In this document: positions 57,481 to 64,000 of the stretch, in pieces
Layout: the number at the start of each line of letters is the position of its first letter
How positions within the stretch are numbered: the stretch's first letter is position 1
DNA from: Paenibacillus sp. FSL R5-0912
GTDB lineage: Bacteria > Bacillota > Bacilli > Paenibacillales > Paenibacillaceae
Length of the DNA: 64,000 nt
Reading direction: 5' to 3'
Assembly: GCF_000758605.1 (NCBI RefSeq)
Contig: NZ_CP009282.1
Location: 7,502,001 to 7,566,000 of the forward strand
Program-made: the position numbers and the translations under genes
The notes under the pieces: model-generated
Databases searched by the model: none
What the model saw: only the letters and a program-made list of their open reading frames with translations
Told to the model about the DNA's origin: nothing

Positions 57481-58398
57481 TTAAGACTGCATCCCGTCTT
57501 CAATCCGCTTCATGAAGTCTTCTACCGCGCTGTATCCAAGCTGCTTGAGATACCAATTATTCGCAGCAGCTTCGATCAGGCCAGCCACATCGCGCCCCGG
57601 CTGAAGCTGAACCTCGATATGCGGGATTTGAACGCCGAGATATTCCGTGAACTGGGGAACCAGTTCCAGGTCATTGTTGAGTGAATTCTCCTGCCACGGT
57701 GCCAGCTCGATATCCAGTACAATCCGCGTCTCATCCTGGAAGGCCCTGCGCCCGTACTGGCGTACGACATTGATCAGGCCGATGCTGCGCAGCGCCAGGA
57801 ATTCGCGGGTCGTCTCATTGTGCGTCCCGAGAAGCGTTGCCGGCCCCAGCTTCTTGAGCACTACAATATCATCGGCCACGAACCGGTGGCCCCGCCGGAT
57901 GAGTGTATGCGCCGTTTCGCTTTTACCGATCCCGGACTTGCCTCGAAGCAGGATCCCGATGCCCGACACATTGACACACACCCCGTGAATCGACAGCTCC
58001 GGCGCCAGCGTTTTTACCAAATAGCTGTCCAGCTTGGCAATAAACTCCGTGGTCACCTCTGGTGTCCGCAGCAGCGGAATGCCCTCCTGATTACAGTATA
58101 AGGTGAGGTAAGGGATCTCTTGCTGGCCGCTCGTTACAATGAAACAAGGCGGATGATATTTGACGATATTGCCGATGTGCAGCATGCGTTCCTCTACACT
58201 CAGCGTTAATAAATAGTTGATCTCCTTGCGGCCGAGCACCTGCACCCGCGCCATCGGAAAGAAATCGAAATAACCGACAAATTCAAGTCCGGGCCTGTGC
58301 GTCCGTGGACGGGTAATGATGCGGTCCATGCACCCTGATCCTGCCAGCACTTCCAAATGGAACTTGTCCGTAAGGTTCTGAACGGTGATAGATTTCAT
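57481..58398 (-). CDS. HprK/P paralogue (divergent HPr kinase/phosphorylase)
   Basis: 305 aa. N-domain RITR...HRPGLEFVGYFDFFPMARVQ. Catalytic C-domain: His139 (IHGV), P-loop GKSGIGKS (153-160), RRGHRFVADD with Asp176/177. The HprK signature L-E-I-R-G-L-G-I-I-N-V reads FLALRSIGLINVVRQYG here, so the conserved Glu-x-Arg-Gly part is lost. The gene is alone, not next to lgt/ppaX as usual for hprK. It may be a second HprK with changed activity. Promoter details were not resolved in the 148-bp gap to the GGDEF gene. Confidence 0.82.
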   Translation of the reverse strand: MKSITVQNLTDKFHLEVLAGSGCMDRIITRPRTHRPGLEFVGYFDFFPMARVQVLGRKEINYLLTLSVEERMLHIGNIVKYHPPCFIVTSGQQEIPYLTLYCNQEGIPLLRTPEVTTEFIAKLDSYLVKTLAPELSIHGVCVNVSGIGILLRGKSGIGKSETAHTLIRRGHRFVADDIVVLKKLGPATLLGTHNETTREFLALRSIGLINVVRQYGRRAFQDETRIVLDIELAPWQENSLNNDLELVPQFTEYLGVQIPHIEVQLQPGRDVAGLIEAAANNWYLKQLGYSAVEDFMKRIEDGMQS

Positions 58399-58446
58399 AT
58401 TATTCTCCTCCCAACCATTTTATTCCGATAGATTCACTTAAAAATC

Positions 58447-58475
58447 TTGTAATCTGCACACGCTAATTATATATT
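58447..58475 (+). promoter_or_regulatory. Promoter of the diguanylate cyclase gene
   Basis: TTGTAA (58447-58452), 17 nt, TATATT (58470-58475), about 70 bp before the TTG start. Confidence 0.65.
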
Positions 58476-58546
58476 AAAATCAATATATAAGACCTTAGAC
58501 CCAGAAAAAGCAATAAACACTAAATATATCAAGAAGGTGTAGTATA

Positions 58547-60211
58547 TTGGCCTTGGAGTCTTGGATTGATCTGATAATGTGCTTTGTCTTGTTCCTTTTG
58601 TTTATATACATATTTATTTCTGTGGGTACGATAACCAATTTGCACAAAGTCTACCTGGGTTTTCATTTCTCCATGATGATCTGGCCCTACTGCCAGTTTG
58701 CCATCCGAACCGTTGATGATCCCATCTATCAGCTATTCTATGTAAAGCTTGCCTTTATCGATGCCTCCCTGCTGACTACAGGCTGGATCTTCTTCACCAT
58801 TCTGCTCTCAGGCCAATCGCAATTTCTTAACCGCAAAATATTAATCGCCCTGCTTGTTCCGGCATTCCTGTCCTCGCTGGCTGTTGTGCTGAATCCGAAC
58901 GGCTGGTTTGTTCTCCCGGTAAACGGCGGATATGTTGAGCGGATCTACGGACCTATTTTTTGGATCAACATGTCTATTCTTATTCTTAATGCCAGCGTGT
59001 CGCTGTACATCATTTATGTAGCCCTGGTGTCCCGTCAGGCGCCGCGAATCAAGAATCAGATCATGTATATGCTAAAAGGGATCGTTGCCGTCTGTTTCTT
59101 CCTGATGATCGATGTGTTCCTGAACGTAGTGCTGGACGATTACCTGCCGGTCATTCCGGGCTTTACTTCGCTCGGCATTGTGGTGTCAGCCACCTTCTTC
59201 GTGATTACCATTCACCAGGACAAAGTGTTTGATATTGTAACTATCGCCCACCAGGATATCATCAATACGATGGAATACGGAATTCTCGTCCTCGACGATC
59301 AAGAACAGGTGGTCGAAATCAACCAGGCTCTGCATCCCCAGATCCGGCTGAATCCCGGGGAGAGGTTCGATATGGCCAGCCACCTGCCCGGCGGCAATAC
59401 CGTCAAGACCGAACAGTTCCTGCAAGCCTACCGTGACCATCCGCTTGAGGTGGCCGAGACAGAACTAATGTATCCCACACTCCAAATGTACATCAGCATT
59501 CATGCCGCACCGATTATGGTGAGCGGTGTGAGGGTCGGACGGATTGTCACCTTCCAGAATATAACCGAGCTTCGGCGGCTCATTGATGAGACGAACCAGC
59601 AGAACACCATTCTGCAAGAGCGCAACTCCGCTTTAATCAAAGTCCACGAAGAACTGTTCCAGACGAACGCCAAGCTCCGGAAGATGGCCATCACCGACAG
59701 CCTGACCGGCTGCTTCAACCGGCATTATCTGATGCAGCAGCTGGAGCATGAATTGCTGAAGGAGCGCGATCATCACTCCCCTTCGACCATTATACTGATC
59801 GACATCGATTATTTCAAAATGGTCAATGACCGTTACGGACATCTCGCCGGAGATGAAGTCATTTGCAGTACGGTGGAGGTTCTGCAGCGCAGTCTGCGGC
59901 AATCCGATATCCTGGCCCGTTATGGCGGCGAGGAATTCATAATCTACCTGCCGGATACGGACGAGGCCGATGCGTATAATCTGGCGGAACAGCTTAAATC
60001 GAGCATTGAGACCAATAACATCAGAATTGATAATATAGACGAGGCTATATCCATCACCATCAGCATAGGACTGCTTAGCATCGGGGAATTCAAGGTCCCC
60101 CCGCCCATGAGCTCAACGACTTACTTGAATGATTTGTTCAAATCGGCGGATAAAGCCCTATACGCAGCCAAGCATCAAGGCCGCAATCAGATTGTTTCCG
60201 TGAAAAGTTAG
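58547..60211 (+). CDS. Membrane diguanylate cyclase (7TM-PAS-GGDEF)
   Basis: 554 aa from a TTG start (GAAGGTG 7 nt upstream). Residues 1-225 form a histidine-kinase-type N-terminal 7TM domain. A PAS-like segment (MEYGILVLDDQEQVVEINQA) follows at about 245-345, then a coiled coil (DETNQQNTILQERNSALIKV). GGDEF domain at about 385-550: DSLTGCFNRHYL, LIDIDYFKMVNDRYGHLAGD, ARYGGEEFIIYLP (active GG(E)EF), TISIGL. It makes c-di-GMP. No I-site RxxD is evident just upstream of GGEEF (VLQRSLRQSDIL holds R-Q-S-D, a possible RxxD). Confidence 0.9.
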   Translation: MALESWIDLIMCFVLFLLFIYIFISVGTITNLHKVYLGFHFSMMIWPYCQFAIRTVDDPIYQLFYVKLAFIDASLLTTGWIFFTILLSGQSQFLNRKILIALLVPAFLSSLAVVLNPNGWFVLPVNGGYVERIYGPIFWINMSILILNASVSLYIIYVALVSRQAPRIKNQIMYMLKGIVAVCFFLMIDVFLNVVLDDYLPVIPGFTSLGIVVSATFFVITIHQDKVFDIVTIAHQDIINTMEYGILVLDDQEQVVEINQALHPQIRLNPGERFDMASHLPGGNTVKTEQFLQAYRDHPLEVAETELMYPTLQMYISIHAAPIMVSGVRVGRIVTFQNITELRRLIDETNQQNTILQERNSALIKVHEELFQTNAKLRKMAITDSLTGCFNRHYLMQQLEHELLKERDHHSPSTIILIDIDYFKMVNDRYGHLAGDEVICSTVEVLQRSLRQSDILARYGGEEFIIYLPDTDEADAYNLAEQLKSSIETNNIRIDNIDEAISITISIGLLSIGEFKVPPPMSSTTYLNDLFKSADKALYAAKHQGRNQIVSVKS

Positions 60212-60222
60212 CGAATACACAT

Positions 60223-60259
60223 AAGCCACCCGGCTCAGGAAACCGGGTGGCTTAACTTT
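60223..60259 (+). terminator. Terminator after the GGDEF gene
   Basis: AAGCCACCCGG (60223-60233) pairs with CCGGGTGGCTT (60243-60253), then AACTTTT. Confidence 0.85.
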
Positions 60260-60381
60260 TGTCTGCGGGGCTGTTCCCTATTGTAACTTTAATTATAGCT
60301 AAGCTTTCTCTATACATCCGGTTTCGCCAAGCAGGATAATGAATAACAGTTAGAACAATTCGTCAAAAGGGGATACCGCCG

Positions 60382-61308
60382 ATGGATTATGATCATCTTA
60401 TCCGCGAGATTAACCGCTCCTACCCGCTCCGTATTGAGCAGCTCCGGCTTCACCGGGAGATGATCGGCGGGGTGTATTTCGCAGAGGGCGAAGGTAAGCG
60501 TTATGTACTCAAAATATACCGCAGCTTCAAGACAGCCGATGCCCTGCAGTCCGTCCGTATTCTTGATTATTTAGAGGCTCATTCTTATCCTGCCGTTACT
60601 GTTCTGCGGACGGCGGGGCAGGAGAGTCATATCCTTCTTGAAGCTCAGGATGGCTTGCAGGCAGCGGTGCTCTTCCGCTATGCCGAGGGGGCTACGCCCG
60701 ATGGGATAGCCGAAGCAGAGGTTATCGGTCAACAAACCGGCGAACTGCATCAGCTTATGCAGGGCTACCCGGATGAACTGATCCACCGGACAAAAACCGA
60801 CTACATCGGTGACTATCTCTCCATTATGCGCGAACTGGACTGTGCTTCCGAGTCCGTTACTGCGCTCGAACACTATGGCAATGAACTATGGAGCCGTATG
60901 TCAGAGCTACCCAGACACTTTTGTCATGGCGATCTGCATACAGGCAACATGCTCAGGGACAGCCGCGGGCAATACGTCCTTATGGACTTCGATGACGCTT
61001 CAGGGGATTATCCGGCCATGGATGTTGCCTATATGTCTGATAACACTCACTTTAATCAATTTCACGAGTCCATGTATGATGACACCCGGCGTCTGTTTGA
61101 ACAGTTCTATTCCGGATATAGTAAGCTGCGGACCTTGAGTGACAAGGAGTGCTTAGCCGTATTGGATTTCATTGCGGTCAGACATTATCAGATCATCTCC
61201 AGAATTGTCCGCTGCCAGGGCTTGCAGTCGGTATCGAAGGAATTTTGCGATGAACAGTACAAATGGCTTATGAATTGGCGGGAGCTTTGTCTGAGCAAAC
61301 AATACTAA
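60382..61308 (+). CDS. APH-family phosphotransferase (homoserine-kinase-II/CotS-like)
   Basis: 308 aa. N-lobe GGVYFAEGEGKRYVLKIYRS with the ATP-binding Lys; catalytic loop HFCHGDLHTGNML and metal-binding MDFDDASGDYPAMDVAYMS. It matches choline/homoserine/aminoglycoside-type kinases. The substrate is unknown; CotS- or ThrB2-like homologues are common in spore formers. AAAAGGGG ribosome site; single gene. Confidence 0.87.
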   Translation: MDYDHLIREINRSYPLRIEQLRLHREMIGGVYFAEGEGKRYVLKIYRSFKTADALQSVRILDYLEAHSYPAVTVLRTAGQESHILLEAQDGLQAAVLFRYAEGATPDGIAEAEVIGQQTGELHQLMQGYPDELIHRTKTDYIGDYLSIMRELDCASESVTALEHYGNELWSRMSELPRHFCHGDLHTGNMLRDSRGQYVLMDFDDASGDYPAMDVAYMSDNTHFNQFHESMYDDTRRLFEQFYSGYSKLRTLSDKECLAVLDFIAVRHYQIISRIVRCQGLQSVSKEFCDEQYKWLMNWRELCLSKQY

Positions 61309-61429
61309 CATTAAGACAGGGCTCGGGGTTTATTAGGTTTGATAAATTAAATCCTGCTGTAACCTTTTTGCAGGGCGGCACGTCTAAGATCACAAATAAA
61401 CCACAAACTACTCTACGAGGTGACTGACA

Positions 61430-62836
61430 ATGAAGAACACATTCAAGATCATTACTATGTCTGCTGCTGCTGCACTGGCGCTCAGCTTCGCGGGGCAACA
61501 GTTCGCTTCTGCGGCAACCTTCAAGGATATTAATAATGTGCAGGATAAAGACAAGATTATTGCACTGCAGAATAGCGGCCTGATCAAAGGGATCAGCCAA
61601 GATCTGTTCGGCCCAAATATCAGCATCTCTGAGGCTGAAGGTGTACAGATGATCGTAAATGCTCTTAACCTGAACCTGGATCTGATCCGGTTCGTGAAGG
61701 AGCCGCATGCCACCGACTATTTCAAGAATGCCAATGATTCCGCCTGGTATGCAGAGGCGCTCATTATTGCCGGTGTCCACGGGCTGGATCTGCCCGCCGA
61801 CCTGAAGCCAAACCAGAAGCTGACACGTGAAGAATTCACGCACCAGCTCATTGATGCGATCGAAGCCAGCGGCCAGCTGCCGATGATCAAGCCGGTTGTT
61901 ATTGATTATAAGGACCAGGATCAGGTCAAAGCCGAATATTCCGGTTCGATCCAGCGCGCCCTGAACTACGGTGTCCTGAAGCTGGACGCCAGTGGCAAGC
62001 TAAACCCCAAGCAGGAAATCTCCCGCGCCGAAGCAGCTGTAGCGATCAGCAATGCGCTGGCGTATCTGAAGGCACATCCGGCACCGGCTGCGGTGAGTGA
62101 GACGCTTACTGCCGAAGAGGCTGTTCAACTGATCAAGGAAGCCGCAGGACCGAAGGCGGACCTGCAGATCAAGATTGATCCGGCAGCCAGCATGTCCCGC
62201 GAATCGTTCACCTACCTGCTGGTGCATACCCTCCAGACCAGCGGACAGCTGCCGATGATCAAGCTCATTCCGGTTGAAGTCAAGGATGCGAGTCAGATGG
62301 ATATCTCCAATTCGGGCGCTATTCAAACCGCGCTGGCGCTTGGCTTCGTTACACTGGATGAGTCCGGCAATTTCAATCCAAAGGGTGATATTACACGCAC
62401 CGCCGGTACGGATATCGTGAATAAAGCGGTGGAATACTTGAAGACTCATCAAGCACCCGCAGCAGAGAGCGAAGTTCTCACGGCTGAGCAAGCTGTTCAA
62501 CTGATCAAGGAAGCCGCAGGACCGAAGGCGGACCTGCAGATCAAGATTGATCCGGCAGCCAGCATGTCCCGCGAATCGTTCACTTACCTGCTGGTGCATA
62601 CCCTCCAGACCAGCGGCCAGCTGCCGCTGCTGAATCTGATTCCGGTAGAGATCAAGGATAATGACAAGATCAATATCCTGAACTCGGGAGCCATTCAGAC
62701 GGCCATTGCCTTGAAGATCGTGAAGCTGGATGCTGACGGCAAGTTCAATCCGCAGGCTGGAATCACCCGTACAGACGCGGCCGCTATGGTTAGCCAGGTT
62801 CAGGAGATCCTGAAACGGGCTGCTGCCCATCAATAA
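61430..62836 (+). CDS. Exported S-layer-homology-like protein with internal duplication
   Basis: 468 aa. Signal peptide (MKNTFKIITMSAAAALALSF, cleavage near FASAA). SLH-like units: TFKDINNVQDKDKIIALQNS, GLIKGISQD, KLTREEFTHQLIDAIEASGQ, QRALNYGVLKLDASGKLNP, with Asp/Arg-Glu at expected places. A block EEAVQLIKEAAGPKADLQIK...SRESFTYLLVHTLQTSGQLP occurs twice, 124 aa apart. SLH domains bind pyruvylated wall polymer, but here the units are degenerate. GAGGTGA ribosome site. Confidence 0.85.
   Translation: MKNTFKIITMSAAAALALSFAGQQFASAATFKDINNVQDKDKIIALQNSGLIKGISQDLFGPNISISEAEGVQMIVNALNLNLDLIRFVKEPHATDYFKNANDSAWYAEALIIAGVHGLDLPADLKPNQKLTREEFTHQLIDAIEASGQLPMIKPVVIDYKDQDQVKAEYSGSIQRALNYGVLKLDASGKLNPKQEISRAEAAVAISNALAYLKAHPAPAAVSETLTAEEAVQLIKEAAGPKADLQIKIDPAASMSRESFTYLLVHTLQTSGQLPMIKLIPVEVKDASQMDISNSGAIQTALALGFVTLDESGNFNPKGDITRTAGTDIVNKAVEYLKTHQAPAAESEVLTAEQAVQLIKEAAGPKADLQIKIDPAASMSRESFTYLLVHTLQTSGQLPLLNLIPVEIKDNDKINILNSGAIQTAIALKIVKLDADGKFNPQAGITRTDAAAMVSQVQEILKRAAAHQ
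62120..62625 (+). repeat. Near-identical direct repeat inside the SLH-like gene
   Basis: About 133 bp from 62120 recur from 62492 with only a few synonymous changes (for example CACCTAC/CACTTAC), offset 372 bp (124 codons). The low divergence points to a recent duplication or gene conversion. Confidence 0.88.
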
Positions 62837-62877
62837 TACCCGGAACATTCCAATTTCCCGCCAGCTATAGTCAGCTC

Positions 62878-62908
62878 AAAAAGCACAAGTCAACGGCTTG
62901 TGCTTTTT
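62878..62908. terminator. Bidirectional terminator
   Basis: AAAAAGCACAAG pairs with CTTGTGCTTTTT around TCAACGG; T runs on both strands, between convergent genes. Confidence 0.9.
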
Positions 62909-62955
62909 GGCATATTCTATGATCGCCGCCCGGATGCTTGTCAACACGATAGAGG

Positions 62956-63459
62956 CTACAGCATCAGAATCATCAGGTCTTCATCCAGATATTCATCCCC
63001 AAGCTTCATCGCCTTCGGCTCTGTGCCATAGCAGATGAATCCAAGAGATTCGTATAGTCTTTTGGCAGCTACATTATTCGAGGTTACCGTTAAATTCAGA
63101 ATTTCGAGCCCCGGCAACTGCCTCGCCCGGGCAATCAGCTCCACCATCAAGCGGCGGCCCACTCCTTGTTTACGGACATCCGAATCCACATATACTGAAT
63201 ATATATTAGCTTTATGATCAATTTTGGGCCGGCTCTCCCGGAAGAAAGTGACGATACCCACCAGCTTCTCCTCACCATCAAAAGCTCCCAGTGTGAAATT
63301 ATTCTCCGAGGGCTCCAGCCTGATGCGGGTGGTGACTATAGACAGCTTCTTTTCCGATTCATAGGAGCTGAGATAGGCTTCCGGATGCAGCCGCAGCGAC
63401 TGTAGCCGAAGCTCGCGGTAAACCTCCGCATCCACAGATGTCAGCATTCTTAGGTACAA
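62956..63459 (-). CDS. GNAT-family N-acetyltransferase
   Basis: 167 aa. GNAT core: VGIVTFFRESRPKIDHKANI, SVYVDSDVRKQGVGRRLMVE with the acetyl-CoA loop RKQGVG, and LTVTSNNVAAKRLYESLGFI (the N-x-x-A-x-x-L-Y motif). It ends YGTEPKAMKLGDEYLDEDLM, as in many uncharacterised acetyltransferases for amines or peptides. Single gene. Confidence 0.88.
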   Translation of the reverse strand: MYLRMLTSVDAEVYRELRLQSLRLHPEAYLSSYESEKKLSIVTTRIRLEPSENNFTLGAFDGEEKLVGIVTFFRESRPKIDHKANIYSVYVDSDVRKQGVGRRLMVELIARARQLPGLEILNLTVTSNNVAAKRLYESLGFICYGTEPKAMKLGDEYLDEDLMILML

Positions 63460-63495
63460 CGGTTTTGCCTCCTCAAGGAATTTATGGATTCCAAA

Positions 63496-63524
63496 TTGAC
63501 AAAATTGCAGAATTTGGCTATATT
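63496..63524 (+). promoter_or_regulatory. Promoter of the DUF1304 gene
   Basis: TTGACA (63496-63501), 17 nt, TATATT (63519-63524), about 80 bp before the ATG. Confidence 0.75.
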
Positions 63525-63605
63525 TAGACAGTGTAAAATTATATTTTAAACAATTTAATTTTTCCGTTGATCAATCTTACATAATTATGAAAAGAGGGAT
63601 TTACT

Positions 63606-63974
63606 ATGATGATGGTGAGTGTAATACTCGTGGCCCTAGTTGCACTGGAGCATGTGTATATTCTAGTGCTGGAAATGTTCCTGTGGACTACCCCGCGGGC
63701 GCAAAAATCGTTCGGCACCACCCCGCAGTTCGCCCGGGAAACGAAATCGCTGGCTGCCAACCAGGGATTGTATAACGGCTTTCTGGCGGCCGGTCTAGTC
63801 TGGAGCCTGCTGCATCCGAACGATACCTTCAGTGTTCAGCTTCAATTGTTCTTCCTGATCTGTGTTGCAGTTGCAGCCATCTATGGCGGCATCACGGCCA
63901 AGAAATCCATTCTTTTGGTTCAAGGCCTCCCGGCCTTCATTGCTCTGCTTGCCGTTGTTCTGGCGAATCTGTAA
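63606..63974 (+). CDS. DUF1304 small membrane protein
   Basis: 122 aa with four hydrophobic segments (SVILVALVALEHVYILVLEM, GFLAAGLVWSLL, LFFLICVAVAAIYGGI, LPAFIALLAVVLANL). The DUF1304 marks are E-H-x-Y-I-x-x-L-E-M-F-x-W at the start and NQGLYNGFLAAGL in the middle. Function is not established for the family. GAGGGA ribosome site and a good sigma-A promoter precede it. Confidence 0.9.
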   Translation: MMMVSVILVALVALEHVYILVLEMFLWTTPRAQKSFGTTPQFARETKSLAANQGLYNGFLAAGLVWSLLHPNDTFSVQLQLFFLICVAVAAIYGGITAKKSILLVQGLPAFIALLAVVLANL

Positions 63975-64000
63975 TTATTAGAATGGCCGCTCTTCCCTCA

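Overview
The window looks like chromosomal DNA of a Paenibacillus-type, spore-forming Firmicute. The evidence is moderately GC-rich genes with strong AGGAGG-like ribosome sites, an alpha/beta-type small acid-soluble spore protein, a KinB-like sporulation kinase, copper-amine-oxidase 'stalk' domains, an S-layer-like protein, a collagen-like spore-surface protein, many rho-independent hairpins and sigma-A promoters (TTGACA-17-TATAAT). No rRNA, tRNA or CRISPR array was seen. These calls come from reading motifs and family patterns; no database search was run.

Layout. 1-8.6 kb: a partial exported stalk-domain protein, then stress and efflux genes (quinone reductase, NudC, a MarR-controlled NAD(P)H oxidoreductase, a DHA2 exporter, a TetR-controlled ABC exporter). 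8.7-16.5 kb: cell-wall hydrolase, PhnA-like protein, catalase-like peroxidase, lipid kinase, APH-type kinase, DinB and CdsA-like enzymes. 16.5-22.5 kb: a divergent module with a carbohydrate-binding-domain lipoprotein, DUF4956 membrane protein and VTC-domain protein on the minus strand, and an OmpR/HisKA two-component system on the plus strand. An 18-bp box sits exactly 8 nt before the -10 of both promoters, so the system probably controls the module and itself. 22.6-27.1 kb: Vat-type acetyltransferase, sugar nucleotidyltransferase with a TetR regulator, and an SDR plus strictosidine-synthase-like operon.

27.1-34.1 kb is the accessory region, visibly AT-rich in large part. It holds a RidA relic, a lysozyme-like orphan, an IS110/IS1111-type element with a structured non-coding flank, and an operon encoding a split alternative sigma factor (SigO-like, YvrJ-like, RsoA-like and a small unknown protein), then a lipoprotein. 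A nucleotidyltransferase relic, an intact RidA, small membrane and secreted peptides and a broken HAD gene follow. A 37-bp promoter-like element lies upstream of the lysozyme-like gene and again just before the IS. Without the IS, the second copy would sit in front of the sigma gene. This is my best candidate for an undescribed regulated system.

34.3-47.5 kb: methionine-rich collagen-like protein, a TPR-SUKH-Imm51-like putative polyimmunity protein, ArsR/AHSA1 pair, DUF4097 plus two-component operon, Lrp regulator, beta-lactamase-like hydrolase with an MFS exporter, and an ECF sigma/anti-sigma pair. 47.6-64 kb: an IF-3 paralogue, an ABC exporter behind a long leader with a 9-codon uORF and a terminator (apparent attenuation), a TIM-barrel epimerase, a TPR paralogue, the KinB-like kinase, AIM24, a HAD-GNAT fusion, a membrane-anchored methyltransferase, SASP, a divergent HprK paralogue, a 7TM-GGDEF cyclase, an APH-type kinase, an S-layer-like protein with an internal duplication, GNAT and DUF1304.
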